From NCBI RefSeq assembly GCF_004349315.1, contig NZ_SMLH01000013.1, forward strand, positions 1-46,787: a stretch of 46,787 bases of DNA, written 5' to 3'. A program made the position numbers and the translations under genes. A model generated the notes under the pieces. The model did not search any database, was not told where the DNA came from, and saw nothing but the letters and a program-made list of their open reading frames with translations. Within the stretch, counting starts at the first letter, position 1. Each line of letters starts with the position of its first letter. Positions 15,657 through 24,288 of this stretch are shown one piece after another. The DNA comes from Flavobacterium ranwuense (GTDB taxonomy: Bacteria > Bacteroidota > Bacteroidia > Flavobacteriales > Flavobacteriaceae).

Positions 15657-18600
15657 ATGAAAACATTTCTACTCAAATCACATTTTTTAACGATTGTTTT
15701 TTTAATTGCAAATTTGTTTTTTGCAAGTGTTGCTTTTGGGCAGGCTGCAATAACTTCAGACCAGCCAGATTATAAACCTGGCACTATTGCAACATTTACT
15801 GGCGTAGGTTTCCAATCAGGAGAGTCTGTTCATTTGCAAGTTTTGCATTCAAATATTTACCCTGATGATACTGCAGATGTAGTACATGATTCTTGGATTG
15901 TTTCTGCAGATGTAAATGGTAAATTTGTGACAACTTGGCAAGTGAGTGCAACTCATTGTGTAGGTAAAATATTAAGAGCTATTGCTATAGGCCAGTCCTC
16001 GGGCGAAAATGTTTGGCATGAGTTTACGGATCCGTTAATTACTTCAACTAGTACAGGCGGTAATTGGAATAGTGGTAGCACATGGGTTGGTGGAAATGTT
16101 CCGCTTGCTGCTGATGATGTAGTAATTGCCGTAGGAGCAACTGTTACAGTTATTGATGATAGATCAGCTAAATCAGTTAGTATTTTAGGTGGTGGTAGTA
16201 ACACTAAACTCCTGATTAATTCCGGAGTTATATTAACTGTTTCTGGGAATGTAACTATAAATGCGCCCGGTACTAACAGCATTACAAATGAATTAGCTGT
16301 TGGAACCGGAACATTAACTATTGGTGGGAATTTAAGTGTTGATGGAGCAAATGGAGGGGGTGGTAGAAAGGGAATTTTTTCAATATCTTCTGGAACGGTA
16401 AATTTAGCTGGGAATATTATTAATCCATCAAATAATAGTAATGCACAAATAGTTTTTTCAGGTTCTGGAATTTTAAAAGTTGCTGGTAGTTTTTCATGGG
16501 GAGGTAATTCAACATTTATACCCGGAACGGGAACCATTGAATACAATGGTGCTGCGCAAACAATTCTGGGCCCTGCTTCTTACTATAAACTATCAACCAC
16601 TGGTAGTGGTATTAAATCAATGAATACAGGCATAACTGTTGCTAATACATTTGATATTGGTTCAGGAACAACAGTTGATGCTTTAGGATTTACTACTACT
16701 ATTTCAGGAGCTGCAACATTAAATGTCAACGGAACACTAAATTTTTCAAATTCAAGTGGTTTATTCCAATCTGGCACTACTGGTGTTACAACCTTAATCA
16801 TGGGTTCAATAGGAAAAATTCGAACTGTTGATAACTTAGGTTTAGGTCCTGCAGCAAATGCTTCATTGGTTACACAGTCTGGAGGAACGTGGATAACATC
16901 AAGTATTAATTCCAATGGCAGTATTGAGTATTACTTTACTGGTGCTCAGAATGTAACGGCTAGAACATATAATAATCTTTTACTTAATAGTTCAGGTATA
17001 AAAACATTTGGTGGTAGTTTAATTATAAATGAAAATCTGTCTATTAGCGGTACAGCAATAGCAAATTTGGGAAATACTAATTCTACTGCAGGTTCACTAA
17101 CTTTTGGCGGTGTTGCGCAACCCATAATGTCATGGGGAAGTACAGCTTCTGCTGCTATCCATAAAAATAGCACTTATTTTGGAACAACAGCAACAGGTAT
17201 TTTAAATCCATGTGCTGCTATCACTGCTGCATTAAGCGGAACTTCTTCTATTTGCAACGGTAACAATGCAATTTTAACAGTTACCATAAGTGGTGGAGTA
17301 AGTCCTTATACCGTTGTGTATACTGGCGGGACCGGAGGCACCGTAACTTCCTATATCAGCGGAAGCAATATTTCTGTTAGCCCTATTTCAAATACAACAT
17401 ACACACTTATTTCTGTTACTGATGCCAATGGCTGCGCAGCTACTGTAACTGGTTCGGCAGTGGTAACAGTGAATACAGTACCTGTATTAGGAATAATTGG
17501 AAATAAAAACGTGAACGAACAGGTTAATTTAGCCTTCACCGCTACGTCCAGTGATCAGGATGTTCCATCCCAAACATTGACCTATACATTAGATGCAACA
17601 TCGATAGCCGCAGGAATGAGTATCACCAGTGCAGGGGCTTTCAGCTGGACACCGACTGAGGCACAAGGGGGAAGCTCTTATCCGGTAACTGTTACCGTTA
17701 CGGACAATGGGGCAAACCTACCGAATCTTACTGATACCGAAACGTTCAATATTGCGGTTGCAGAGGTAAACGTGGCTCCCGTACTGGCAGCAATCGGTAA
17801 CAAATCTGTAAATCAATTGGCTAATTTGACGTTTACAGCTACGGCCACGGATTCTGATATTCCTATTAATGTTTTAACTTTCAGTTTGGTTGGTGCTCCT
17901 GTTGGTGCAGTGATTAATGCATCAACAGGCGTATTCACCTGGATGCCTAGGGGAACACAATGTGCCGGTATTTATACCTTCACTGTTAAGGTAACCGACA
18001 ATGGCACTCCGGTATTATCAGATGAGGAAGTGATTCATGTGACAGTTAATAACACACTTCCAGTGATTAGTTCTATAACAGGCGTATCTGGACCAGTTTC
18101 GATTAATACTCCAATCAGTATTACAGTGAATCATAATGACAATAATCTGAGTAATGCTGTTATAAAATGGGATGATGCTACATCGACCGTTCAAAATGTT
18201 CCAAATCCAGCTTCAGGTTTGTTCACGGTATCGCATACTTACTCCACTCCTGGTGTTTATTCAATTCTAGTGACTTTAACGGATGCTTGTGGAGCAAATT
18301 CAACAACCTTCCAATACGACTACATTGTTGTTTACGATCCTAATGGTGGTTTCGTAACAGGTGGCGGTTGGATTAACTCTCCTGCAGGTGCCTGGGTAGG
18401 CAATCCATTATTAGTGGGAAAAGCTAATTTTGGGTTTGTAGCGAAATACAAAAAAGGTTCCACAGTACCAGATGGGAATACTGAATTTCAGTTTAAAGAA
18501 GGTAATCTAAACTTTAATAGTTCTTCTTATGATGATATGCGATTGGTTATTTCCGGTACAAAGGCTAACTATAAAGGATTAGGTAAAATCAATGGTTTAG

Positions 18601-19073
18601 GTAACTATGGGTTCTTAGTTTCCGCAATTGATGGAGGTTCGGGTGCTGATAAGTTCCGTATAAAAATATGGGACAAGAATAACAGTAATGCTGTTATTTA
18701 TGATAATAATATGGGCAACGATGAAAATGATTTACCAACAACATCACTTGGTGGAGGTTCTATAGTTATACATGAGGTGAAGAAAAATGCAGCTTCAAAA
18801 GAGATAATTGTTGAGAAAACTCCGGAAATTGTACCATTCACTATAACGGCATATCCCAACCCATCTACCCAATATTTTATTCTTGATATAAAAGGCGGTA
18901 CTACTGAAAAAACAGAAGTGATTGTATATGATATATTAGGCAGAATGGTGCAACACATTCAAAATAGTGATAGCCAAGAAATCAAGTTTGGTGAAGAGCT
19001 CTCATCAGGTTCGTATATTGCGATTATCAATCAAGGTGTTAAACAAAAAACAGTGAGATTGATAAAACAGTAA
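15657..19073 (+). CDS. Large modular secreted protein with T9SS C-terminal sorting domain
   Basis: The 1138-residue protein has a signal peptide (about 1-29), an N-terminal beta domain (ITSDQPDYKPGTIATFTGVGF, about 30-130), then a GNWNSGSTWVGGNVP module leading into a long repetitive Gly/Thr/Asn-rich beta region (about 165-510). Next come an Ig-like module (about 525-605), two cadherin/Ig-like repeats (about 610-705 and 712-800), a PKD-like domain (about 805-890), and a module starting GGFVTGGGWINSPAG (about 897-1035) that resembles the post-COAP-1 domain. The end (about 1060-1138, AYPNPS...ILGRMV...VRLIKQ) is a type A T9SS sorting domain. It should be exported by T9SS and displayed or released, probably as an adhesin. 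No enzyme active site is visible. Confidence 0.88.
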   Translation: MKTFLLKSHFLTIVFLIANLFFASVAFGQAAITSDQPDYKPGTIATFTGVGFQSGESVHLQVLHSNIYPDDTADVVHDSWIVSADVNGKFVTTWQVSATHCVGKILRAIAIGQSSGENVWHEFTDPLITSTSTGGNWNSGSTWVGGNVPLAADDVVIAVGATVTVIDDRSAKSVSILGGGSNTKLLINSGVILTVSGNVTINAPGTNSITNELAVGTGTLTIGGNLSVDGANGGGGRKGIFSISSGTVNLAGNIINPSNNSNAQIVFSGSGILKVAGSFSWGGNSTFIPGTGTIEYNGAAQTILGPASYYKLSTTGSGIKSMNTGITVANTFDIGSGTTVDALGFTTTISGAATLNVNGTLNFSNSSGLFQSGTTGVTTLIMGSIGKIRTVDNLGLGPAANASLVTQSGGTWITSSINSNGSIEYYFTGAQNVTARTYNNLLLNSSGIKTFGGSLIINENLSISGTAIANLGNTNSTAGSLTFGGVAQPIMSWGSTASAAIHKNSTYFGTTATGILNPCAAITAALSGTSSICNGNNAILTVTISGGVSPYTVVYTGGTGGTVTSYISGSNISVSPISNTTYTLISVTDANGCAATVTGSAVVTVNTVPVLGIIGNKNVNEQVNLAFTATSSDQDVPSQTLTYTLDATSIAAGMSITSAGAFSWTPTEAQGGSSYPVTVTVTDNGANLPNLTDTETFNIAVAEVNVAPVLAAIGNKSVNQLANLTFTATATDSDIPINVLTFSLVGAPVGAVINASTGVFTWMPRGTQCAGIYTFTVKVTDNGTPVLSDEEVIHVTVNNTLPVISSITGVSGPVSINTPISITVNHNDNNLSNAVIKWDDATSTVQNVPNPASGLFTVSHTYSTPGVYSILVTLTDACGANSTTFQYDYIVVYDPNGGFVTGGGWINSPAGAWVGNPLLVGKANFGFVAKYKKGSTVPDGNTEFQFKEGNLNFNSSSYDDMRLVISGTKANYKGLGKINGLGNYGFLVSAIDGGSGADKFRIKIWDKNNSNAVIYDNNMGNDENDLPTTSLGGGSIVIHEVKKNAASKEIIVEKTPEIVPFTITAYPNPSTQYFILDIKGGTTEKTEVIVYDILGRMVQHIQNSDSQEIKFGEELSSGSYIAIINQGVKQKTVRLIKQ

Positions 19074-19089
19074 GCCTATTTTGTAATTA

Positions 19090-19132
19090 AATAAAAGCCC
19101 CTTTTAGTGTAAACTAAAAGGGGCTTTTATTT
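19090..19132. terminator. Bidirectional terminator
   Basis: A long stem pairs AAATAAAAGCCCCTTTTAGT with ACTAAAAGGGGCTTTTATTT around a 4-nt loop. It serves the large secreted protein gene on the plus strand and the pyrE/SRPBCC operon on the minus strand. Confidence 0.92.
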
Positions 19133-19149
19133 AATTTAAACTATTTTTT

Positions 19150-19542
19150 TTACAATTTAGTCATATTCCCAGCTAAAGTTTCGATAAATTTTCCAATTGG
19201 ACCTTTTATCATCATAGCCATCATAGGATTAAAATCGCCTTCGAAATCAAGTTTTACATCACTGGAGTTGTCAGAAATAGCATCTATGTTTGCTATCAAT
19301 GTAAATGGAAGTTTATCACTCGCAGCACCTAAAACAATTTTGCTTGGAGCTACTTTTTCTTTCATTTTTAGCTTAATTTCTGGCATTCCTTTTAATCCAA
19401 AAATAAAAGCATCGTCACCAATAACTTCAAATTTAGCAATGTTTTCGGGCATTAATTTTTCGAAGTTCTTTACATCACTCAATAAATCAAACAATTCTTG
19501 AGCTGATTTTGAGACACTAACTTTTGGACTTTCTAAGTTCAT
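19150..19542 (-). CDS. SRPBCC family protein
   Basis: The 130-residue protein matches the START/Bet v1-like SRPBCC superfamily: an opening strand (VSVSKSAQELFDLLSDVKNFEKLMPENI), a series of beta strands, and a closing amphipathic helix (GPIGKFIETLAGNMTKL). These proteins bind hydrophobic ligands, but none can be named here. It lies 21 nt after pyrE on the same strand and is probably in its operon. There is no signal peptide, so it should be cytosolic. Confidence 0.82.
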   Translation of the reverse strand: MNLESPKVSVSKSAQELFDLLSDVKNFEKLMPENIAKFEVIGDDAFIFGLKGMPEIKLKMKEKVAPSKIVLGAASDKLPFTLIANIDAISDNSSDVKLDFEGDFNPMMAMMIKGPIGKFIETLAGNMTKL

Positions 19543-19563
19543 AATTTCTGGTATTTTATTTTT

Positions 19564-20211
19564 TTAAACTTCAATATTCCAAGTGGAGGGATTCACATTC
19601 CATTCTCTTAAAGTCTGTTCTTCCTCTTCTGTAATATATCTTTTGGCTACAGCCAAATTCAATAAATTTTGATAATTGCTTAGCGTGTATAAATCCAGAT
19701 GTGCATTTTTGAAATTTTCATCAGCAACATCAAAACCGTAGGTAAAGATTGCTGCCATTCCTTTTACATTCGCTCCAGCTTCACGTAAAGCTTCAACGGC
19801 AAGTAAACTACTGTTTCCCGTACTGATCAAATCTTCTACAACAATTACATTTTGTCCTTTTTGTAAAAAACCTTCTACTTGGTTTAGTCTTCCGTGCTTT
19901 TTTGGTTCTGGGCGAACATACACAAATGGTAATCCCAAACTTTCCGCTACTAGCATTCCAATTCCTATTGCTCCAGTGGCAACACCGGCAATAACATCTG
20001 GTTTACCAAATTGTTTCTCAATATTTTTGGAAAATTCATCCCGGACGTAATTCCTTACGGCTGGAAATGAGAGGATTAGTCGGTTATCGCAATAAATAGG
20101 CGATTTCCATCCAGAAGCCCATGTAAAAGGATTTCTTGGATTCAATTTAATTGCATTTATTTGCAATAGAAATTCGGCTGTTTTTTCGGCTGTATCTTTA
20201 TTAAAAATCAT
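19564..20211 (-). CDS. pyrE: Orotate phosphoribosyltransferase
   Basis: PyrE condenses orotate with PRPP to form OMP in pyrimidine synthesis. The 215-residue protein has the PRPP-binding motif VIVVEDLISTGNSS and the loop YVRPEPKKHGR. The start is the ATG at 20211 (MIFNKDTAEKTAEFLL), because the conserved sequence begins there and a TACATTTG promoter box lies just upstream of it; a longer frame from 20244 would include the promoter. The divergent Nudix gene starts only 7 bp away, so the pyrE promoter lies inside the Nudix coding region. The SRPBCC gene follows. Confidence 0.95.
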   Translation of the reverse strand: MIFNKDTAEKTAEFLLQINAIKLNPRNPFTWASGWKSPIYCDNRLILSFPAVRNYVRDEFSKNIEKQFGKPDVIAGVATGAIGIGMLVAESLGLPFVYVRPEPKKHGRLNQVEGFLQKGQNVIVVEDLISTGNSSLLAVEALREAGANVKGMAAIFTYGFDVADENFKNAHLDLYTLSNYQNLLNLAVAKRYITEEEEQTLREWNVNPSTWNIEV

Positions 20212-20215
20212 AGTA

Positions 20216-20245
20216 CAAATGTATAAAGTTTTTGTTAACGACAAA
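20216..20245 (-). promoter_or_regulatory. pyrE promoter inside the Nudix coding sequence
   Basis: On the minus strand TTTG (20242-20245), an 18-nt spacer and TACATTTG (20216-20223) precede the pyrE ATG by exactly 4 nt. The predicted transcription start is at or next to the ATG, so the mRNA should be leaderless or nearly so. The box overlaps the Nudix start codon. Confidence 0.7.
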
Positions 20246-20821
20246 CCACTTTTTTTGACAAATCACATCTCTAAGGAGACAGATTTTCAGTTGTTCTTGC
20301 TAGAAAGTATTGACATAGAGCAACTTATAATAAAAATCTTTCAAAATAAAATTCAAAAAGCATACTTGTATCATCCTGATGAAAGCGTGATTATGAAGAC
20401 TTTGAAAGCAAAAATACCTGTTGCCAAAGCCGGTGGCGGTTTAGTTTACAATAAAAAAGGTGAAGTTTTATTCATTTTTAGAAATGGAAAATGGGATTTA
20501 CCCAAAGGCGGAATCGAAAAAGGAGAGGAAATTCAGGAGACTGCCATGCGTGAAGTAGAGGAAGAAACAGGTGTAAATGGCTTGACAATATCCCATAAAC
20601 TTCAAAAAACCTATCACATTTTTAGACGTAATGGGAAATACAAGCTAAAAATTACGCATTGGTTCGAAATGCAATCTGACTTTGAAGGAACCCCGCAAGG
20701 TCAATTAGAAGAAGGAATCGAAAAAGTGGCTTGGATGAATCCTGAACAAATTAAAGAGGCGCTGAAAAACTCTTATGAGAACATAAAATTATTATTTGAA
20801 GAAGAAAAGCTCCTAAAATAG
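20219..20821 (+). CDS. Nudix hydrolase
   Basis: The 200-residue protein has a complete Nudix box, G-x5-E-x7-REVEEETGV, beginning GGIEKGEE and preceded by the strand WDLPK. The fold should span about residues 68-195, with an N-terminal extension (MYKVFVNDKPLFLTN onwards) of about 65 residues. It hydrolyses a nucleoside diphosphate linked to some group X; the substrate is not evident. It is divergent from pyrE with 7 bp between start codons, and its own promoter must lie in the pyrE coding region (TATCTTTA at 20193-20200 is a 7/8 match). The last codons form part of its terminator. Confidence 0.93.
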   Translation: MYKVFVNDKPLFLTNHISKETDFQLFLLESIDIEQLIIKIFQNKIQKAYLYHPDESVIMKTLKAKIPVAKAGGGLVYNKKGEVLFIFRNGKWDLPKGGIEKGEEIQETAMREVEEETGVNGLTISHKLQKTYHIFRRNGKYKLKITHWFEMQSDFEGTPQGQLEEGIEKVAWMNPEQIKEALKNSYENIKLLFEEEKLLK

Positions 20822-20833
20822 GAGCTTTTTTTT
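20805..20833 (+). terminator. Terminator overlapping the Nudix gene end
   Basis: AAAAGCTCCTA (20805-20815) pairs with TAGGAGCTTTT (20819-20829), followed by T residues. The right arm begins at the stop codon, so the hairpin includes coding sequence. The T run reaches the stop of the convergent M14 gene. Confidence 0.9.
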
Positions 20834-22562
20834 ATTTTAAGACGCGATACACCGGATATTGTAAATGCGCTTTTTCATAATAAACCGAATGTTTGTAAAT
20901 CCAGTCCAGTTGTGCTTCCGGATTATTGATAAAACTCACATCACTTTGTTTTTTTAAATCAAATTCGGCTTTTAATTTTGGATTTTCTTTTAAAATCTGC
21001 GTAGCTGAATCTTCAAAAACATAATCTGAATAGCCTTCTTTTTGTTGTAACATCGTATCGAAAAAGTTCCAGTTGAAAAAAGAATCTATTGCTTCTGGTT
21101 CCAATGTTTCCAATACGTATTTTATTCCCTTTTGTTGTGTGGGAATAACGTAATCTCCTTTGGCGAAAGCTACTTTCTCCATTTTAGAGGTTACCGAAGT
21201 GTTTCTGTGCAAATAATGGCCTTCGTATGCGGAATTTGTCGTTTTAAAGTCCGCGATTTTATAACTCTCCACTTCAATTATAGTGTCGTTCTTTAGTTGA
21301 CGATATGAAATTGTATTGCTCTTCAATAATTCAATTACAGGCCAAAATCCTCTTGGAATTATATACGCTTCCGGAATAATTATTTCTTTTACTGATTTGA
21401 ATTCTTTGCTGTACGGAATGTCTTTTTTGAATGGTTTTGTTTTGTCATAAAACAAGCGATTTCCGGATGTTACGTCACTTTTCTTGTAACTGGCTTCATA
21501 GCCTAAAAACGAAAAAGGAATCGTTTTGGTACTATCAATTTCCCATTTTATAGTGTACGATTTCTTTGGTTTATACTGTTCTTCATTTTTCAATCGCAGT
21601 TGTTTGATTTTTTTGTAATTAGCATCTGTAAAATCGATTGCTGTGCGCATGTATTCATACGTCACTTTCACACGGTCGGCATATTTTTTAAGCATGTGTG
21701 TTTCCACTACAAACCCAATGGTATTGAACAACGAAGTATAGCCAGTTGCAAATCGTGGGCTTTCAAAAAATTGACCAAAACCTTTGTCCGGTGTGTCCTG
21801 AAAAGCATTGACGTAAGGCGTAGTTTCGATGTTCTTTTTTTGTAAATCCTTGACCAAAGCAGGCATCATTTCAGTATTTAAAAAATCACCTAAAACGGTT
21901 CCTAATTTATTATGTTGGGTCATAATGTACGTGAGTTTGTATTGGTAATCTGCGCCATTGCTGACGTGATTGTCAATAAAAACATCGGCATTTATTTTAT
22001 GAAAAATTTCTACAAAACTTTTCGTGTTTCGAGTATCGGACTTGATGAAATCGCGATTCAAATCATAGTTTCTGGCATTGCCACGAAAGCCATAGATTTC
22101 CGGTCCGTCCTGATTGGCTCTTGAAGTGGAATTTCTGTTTAAAGCGCCTCCAATATTATACACCGGAATACAAACGATAACGGTATTTTTTGGCGCTTTT
22201 ATTTTGCCCAAAGCTAAATCTCTAAATAATTGCATACTGGCGTCAATTCCGTCCGGTTCGCCTGCGTGAATGCCGTTGTTAAGCAAAATTACCGCTTTAT
22301 TTTTTTGGATACTTCCAAAGTCAAATTGTTTTTCCGGATTAAAAACAACCATGTGCAATGGTTCGCCACTGTCTGTCAATCCCATTTTTTGCATTTGGAT
22401 AGTAGAAAAATCATCCGCCAGAAGTTTGTAGTAGGCAATTGTTTCTTGATAAGATGCGGATTGATTTCCATTGCCTTTTTCGAAAAAAGTATCGTATTTA
22501 TTCGTTTTTTGTGCAAATGAACTGATGGAGAATAGTAAAAAAAGGAATGTGAAAAATCTCAT
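20832..22562 (-). CDS. Exported M14 family zinc carboxypeptidase
   Basis: The 576-residue protein has a signal peptide (about 1-17, ending SSFAQ) and an M14-type peptidase domain. The zinc ligands are H99 and E102 (HAGE) and H199 (IDNHVSN), and E287 in VVETHM is the likely catalytic Glu. The substrate-binding segment NRNSTSRANQDGPE and the RNYDLNRDF stretch match bacterial M14 peptidases. It probably trims residues from the C-terminus of peptides in the periplasm or outside the cell. A C-terminal region of about 200 residues is of unknown role. It is a single gene with its own promoter, convergent with the Nudix gene. Confidence 0.92.
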   Translation of the reverse strand: MRFFTFLFLLFSISSFAQKTNKYDTFFEKGNGNQSASYQETIAYYKLLADDFSTIQMQKMGLTDSGEPLHMVVFNPEKQFDFGSIQKNKAVILLNNGIHAGEPDGIDASMQLFRDLALGKIKAPKNTVIVCIPVYNIGGALNRNSTSRANQDGPEIYGFRGNARNYDLNRDFIKSDTRNTKSFVEIFHKINADVFIDNHVSNGADYQYKLTYIMTQHNKLGTVLGDFLNTEMMPALVKDLQKKNIETTPYVNAFQDTPDKGFGQFFESPRFATGYTSLFNTIGFVVETHMLKKYADRVKVTYEYMRTAIDFTDANYKKIKQLRLKNEEQYKPKKSYTIKWEIDSTKTIPFSFLGYEASYKKSDVTSGNRLFYDKTKPFKKDIPYSKEFKSVKEIIIPEAYIIPRGFWPVIELLKSNTISYRQLKNDTIIEVESYKIADFKTTNSAYEGHYLHRNTSVTSKMEKVAFAKGDYVIPTQQKGIKYVLETLEPEAIDSFFNWNFFDTMLQQKEGYSDYVFEDSATQILKENPKLKAEFDLKKQSDVSFINNPEAQLDWIYKHSVYYEKAHLQYPVYRVLK

Positions 22563-22585
22563 ACTTCGGTTTTTAAATTGAATCT

Positions 22586-22593
22586 CAAATGTA
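22586..22593 (-). promoter_or_regulatory. -7 box (TACATTTG) of M14 peptidase gene
   Basis: On the minus strand this matches TANNTTTG, with a 23-nt gap to the ATG at 22562. The -33 region is not clear. Confidence 0.55.
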
Positions 22594-22655
22594 GCTTTTT
22601 TTCGATAGGAATAGAAATGATCGCAAGAAAAGGGAGCTCCCGATTTAAAAGAATG

Positions 22656-22697
22656 AAAATTTATAATTCAAAATTCATAACTCAGAATTAAAAATTA
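22656..22697 (+). repeat. Degenerate 7-bp repeat running into a promoter box
   Basis: Six units in 7-bp register read AAAATTT, ATAATTC, AAAATTC, ATAACTC, AGAATTA, AAAATTA. The last two bases are also the TA of the helicase -7 box, so the array occupies the -33 region of that promoter. Confidence 0.7.
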
Positions 22698-22703
22698 CCT
22701 TTG
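22696..22703 (+). promoter_or_regulatory. -7 box (TACCTTTG) 4 nt before the helicase ATG
   Basis: The box ends exactly 4 nt before the ATG at 22708, the same spacing as at pyrE, so the mRNA is predicted to be leaderless. No good -33 box exists, because the region is filled with 7-bp repeats. Confidence 0.55.
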
Positions 22704-22707
22704 CAAA

Positions 22708-24054
22708 ATGAATAAGAAACACCATTCCAACAATATACTTTTGAATTTAGGCATCGAAAGCCTGAACGAAATGCAGGAAGTAGCACAAGATACTATCCTG
22801 AATGACAATAATGTTTTATTGCTTTCGCCAACAGGTTCCGGAAAAACTTTGGCTTTTTTGTTGCCCATTTTAGAAATGTTACAGCCCGAAATTCTATCGG
22901 TTCAATGTTTGATTCTAGTTCCATCACGTGAATTAGGTTTGCAGATTGAGCAGGTTTGGAAAAAAATGGGGACTGATTATAAAGTAAATGTGTGCTACGG
23001 CGGACATTCCATAGATACTGAAATTAAGAATTTAAGCAATCCTCCAGCAGTTTTAATAGGGACTCCGGGAAGAATTGCGGATCATATCGACAGAGGAACT
23101 TTTCGTGTGGATAAAATCCAAACCTTGATTCTGGATGAATTTGATAAATCATTACAATTGGGTTTTCATGAGCAAATGTCTTTTATCATTGGAAAATTAA
23201 CAAAACTGAATAAACGCGTTTTGGTTTCGGCAACTTCCGATATTGAGATTCCAAGATATACAAGAGTGGTAAACCCAACAATTTTGGACTTTATTCCAGA
23301 AAACGTAACCGAAACGAATCTTTCGATGAAAATGGTCGTTTCGAAGGAGAAAGACAAAATAGGAAGTTTGTTCAACTTGATTTGTTCGTTGAAATCACAG
23401 TCGGCAATAGTTTTTTGTAACCATCGTGATGCTGCAGAACGCATCAGCGATACATTGAACGAAAAAGGAATTTATGCCACGTATTATCATGGCGGAATGG
23501 ATCAGGACGAAAGAGAACGCGCGTTAATACAGTTTAGAAACGGAAGTGTAAGCTATTTAATTACAACTGATTTGGCTGCTCGTGGTCTTGATATTCCCGA
23601 AATGAATCACGTAATTCATTATCATTTACCATCAAAAGAAGATGAATTTACCCATAGAAACGGACGTACAGCACGTATGTTAGCTTCTGGAACCGCCTAT
23701 ATTATTGCTCATGAAAGTGAGAAAAAAATGGATTACATCGATTATGGTATGGAAGCTTTGAAAGTCGAAAACTCTACTTCATTGCCAAAACCACCTGAAT
23801 TTCAAACCATCTACATCAGTGGCGGAAAGAAAAATAAACTGAATAAAATTGACATTGTCGGTTTCTTTTCCCAAAAAGGAAAATTGGAAAAAGGAGATTT
23901 AGGATTAATCGAAGTAAAAGATTTTATATCATTTGCAGCAGTTAAATTCAACAAAGTAAAAGACTTGCTTCATGCCATTAAAGAGGAGAAAATGAAAGGC
24001 AAGAAATTTAAAATCGAAGTCGCTCGAAAAGTGATTAAGAAGGAAGAGGAGTAA
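22708..24054 (+). CDS. DEAD-box ATP-dependent RNA helicase with DbpA-type RNA-binding domain
   Basis: The 448-residue protein has the two RecA-like domains of DEAD-box helicases: motif I SPTGSGKT, PSRELG, TPGRI, motif III SAT, and in the second domain TDLAARGLDIP and HRNGRTAR. Motif II is DEFD (143-146) rather than DEAD, a change that keeps the catalytic D-E pair. Residues about 370-445 (KLNKIDIVGFFSQKGKLEKGDLG and on) form a DbpA-type domain, which in E. coli DbpA binds 23S rRNA hairpin 92. A role in 50S ribosome assembly is therefore likely. It ends convergent with the PhnA-like gene across a repeat-filled spacer. Confidence 0.93.
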   Translation: MNKKHHSNNILLNLGIESLNEMQEVAQDTILNDNNVLLLSPTGSGKTLAFLLPILEMLQPEILSVQCLILVPSRELGLQIEQVWKKMGTDYKVNVCYGGHSIDTEIKNLSNPPAVLIGTPGRIADHIDRGTFRVDKIQTLILDEFDKSLQLGFHEQMSFIIGKLTKLNKRVLVSATSDIEIPRYTRVVNPTILDFIPENVTETNLSMKMVVSKEKDKIGSLFNLICSLKSQSAIVFCNHRDAAERISDTLNEKGIYATYYHGGMDQDERERALIQFRNGSVSYLITTDLAARGLDIPEMNHVIHYHLPSKEDEFTHRNGRTARMLASGTAYIIAHESEKKMDYIDYGMEALKVENSTSLPKPPEFQTIYISGGKKNKLNKIDIVGFFSQKGKLEKGDLGLIEVKDFISFAAVKFNKVKDLLHAIKEEKMKGKKFKIEVARKVIKKEEE

Positions 24055-24056
24055 TT

Positions 24057-24288
24057 AGTGTTCAGTGGTCAGTTTTTAGTGGTCAGTGTCTGAAGTTTAT
24101 AAAAAGTATTCAGTGGTCAGAGAAAAGAGTTATCAGTGACTTAATTATAGCTAAAAATCGTTAACAGTATAATATACTGTTAACGATTTTTTTATTGTTA
24201 GAATGTTTTTTTACTACTCACTAAAAACTGACCATTGACCACTCCATTTTTTAACTGATCACTGAACACTGCCAACTGATGACTATAT
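24057..24288. repeat. Mirrored arrays of degenerate 7-bp repeats around a hairpin
   Basis: The left array begins 3 nt after the helicase stop: AGTGTTC, AGTGGTC, AGTTTTT, AGTGGTC, AGTGTCT (24057-24091), with a further AGTGGTC at 24112. The right array carries complementary units (ACTGACC, ATTGACC, ACTGATC, ACTGAAC and others, 24213-24288) and runs into the stop codon of the PhnA-like gene. A terminator hairpin sits between them, so the whole intergenic space is repeat-built and roughly palindromic. Confidence 0.8.
24153..24193. terminator. Bidirectional terminator at centre of repeat-filled spacer
   Basis: AAAAATCGTTAACAGTAT pairs with ATACTGTTAACGATTTTT around a 3-nt loop, with T runs on the right and A runs on the left. 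It can end both the helicase and the PhnA-like transcripts. Confidence 0.9.

Noticed and set aside
15953..16546. Long open frame (197 codons) antisense to the T9SS protein gene
   Set aside because: It lies wholly inside a repetitive Gly/Thr/Asn-rich coding region, and its Pro/Val/Thr-rich product is what the reverse strand of such codons gives. No promoter or domain supports it.
23134..23145. DEFD in place of DEAD as a sign of a dead helicase
   Set aside because: The catalytic D-E pair is kept and the other motifs are intact, so activity is expected.
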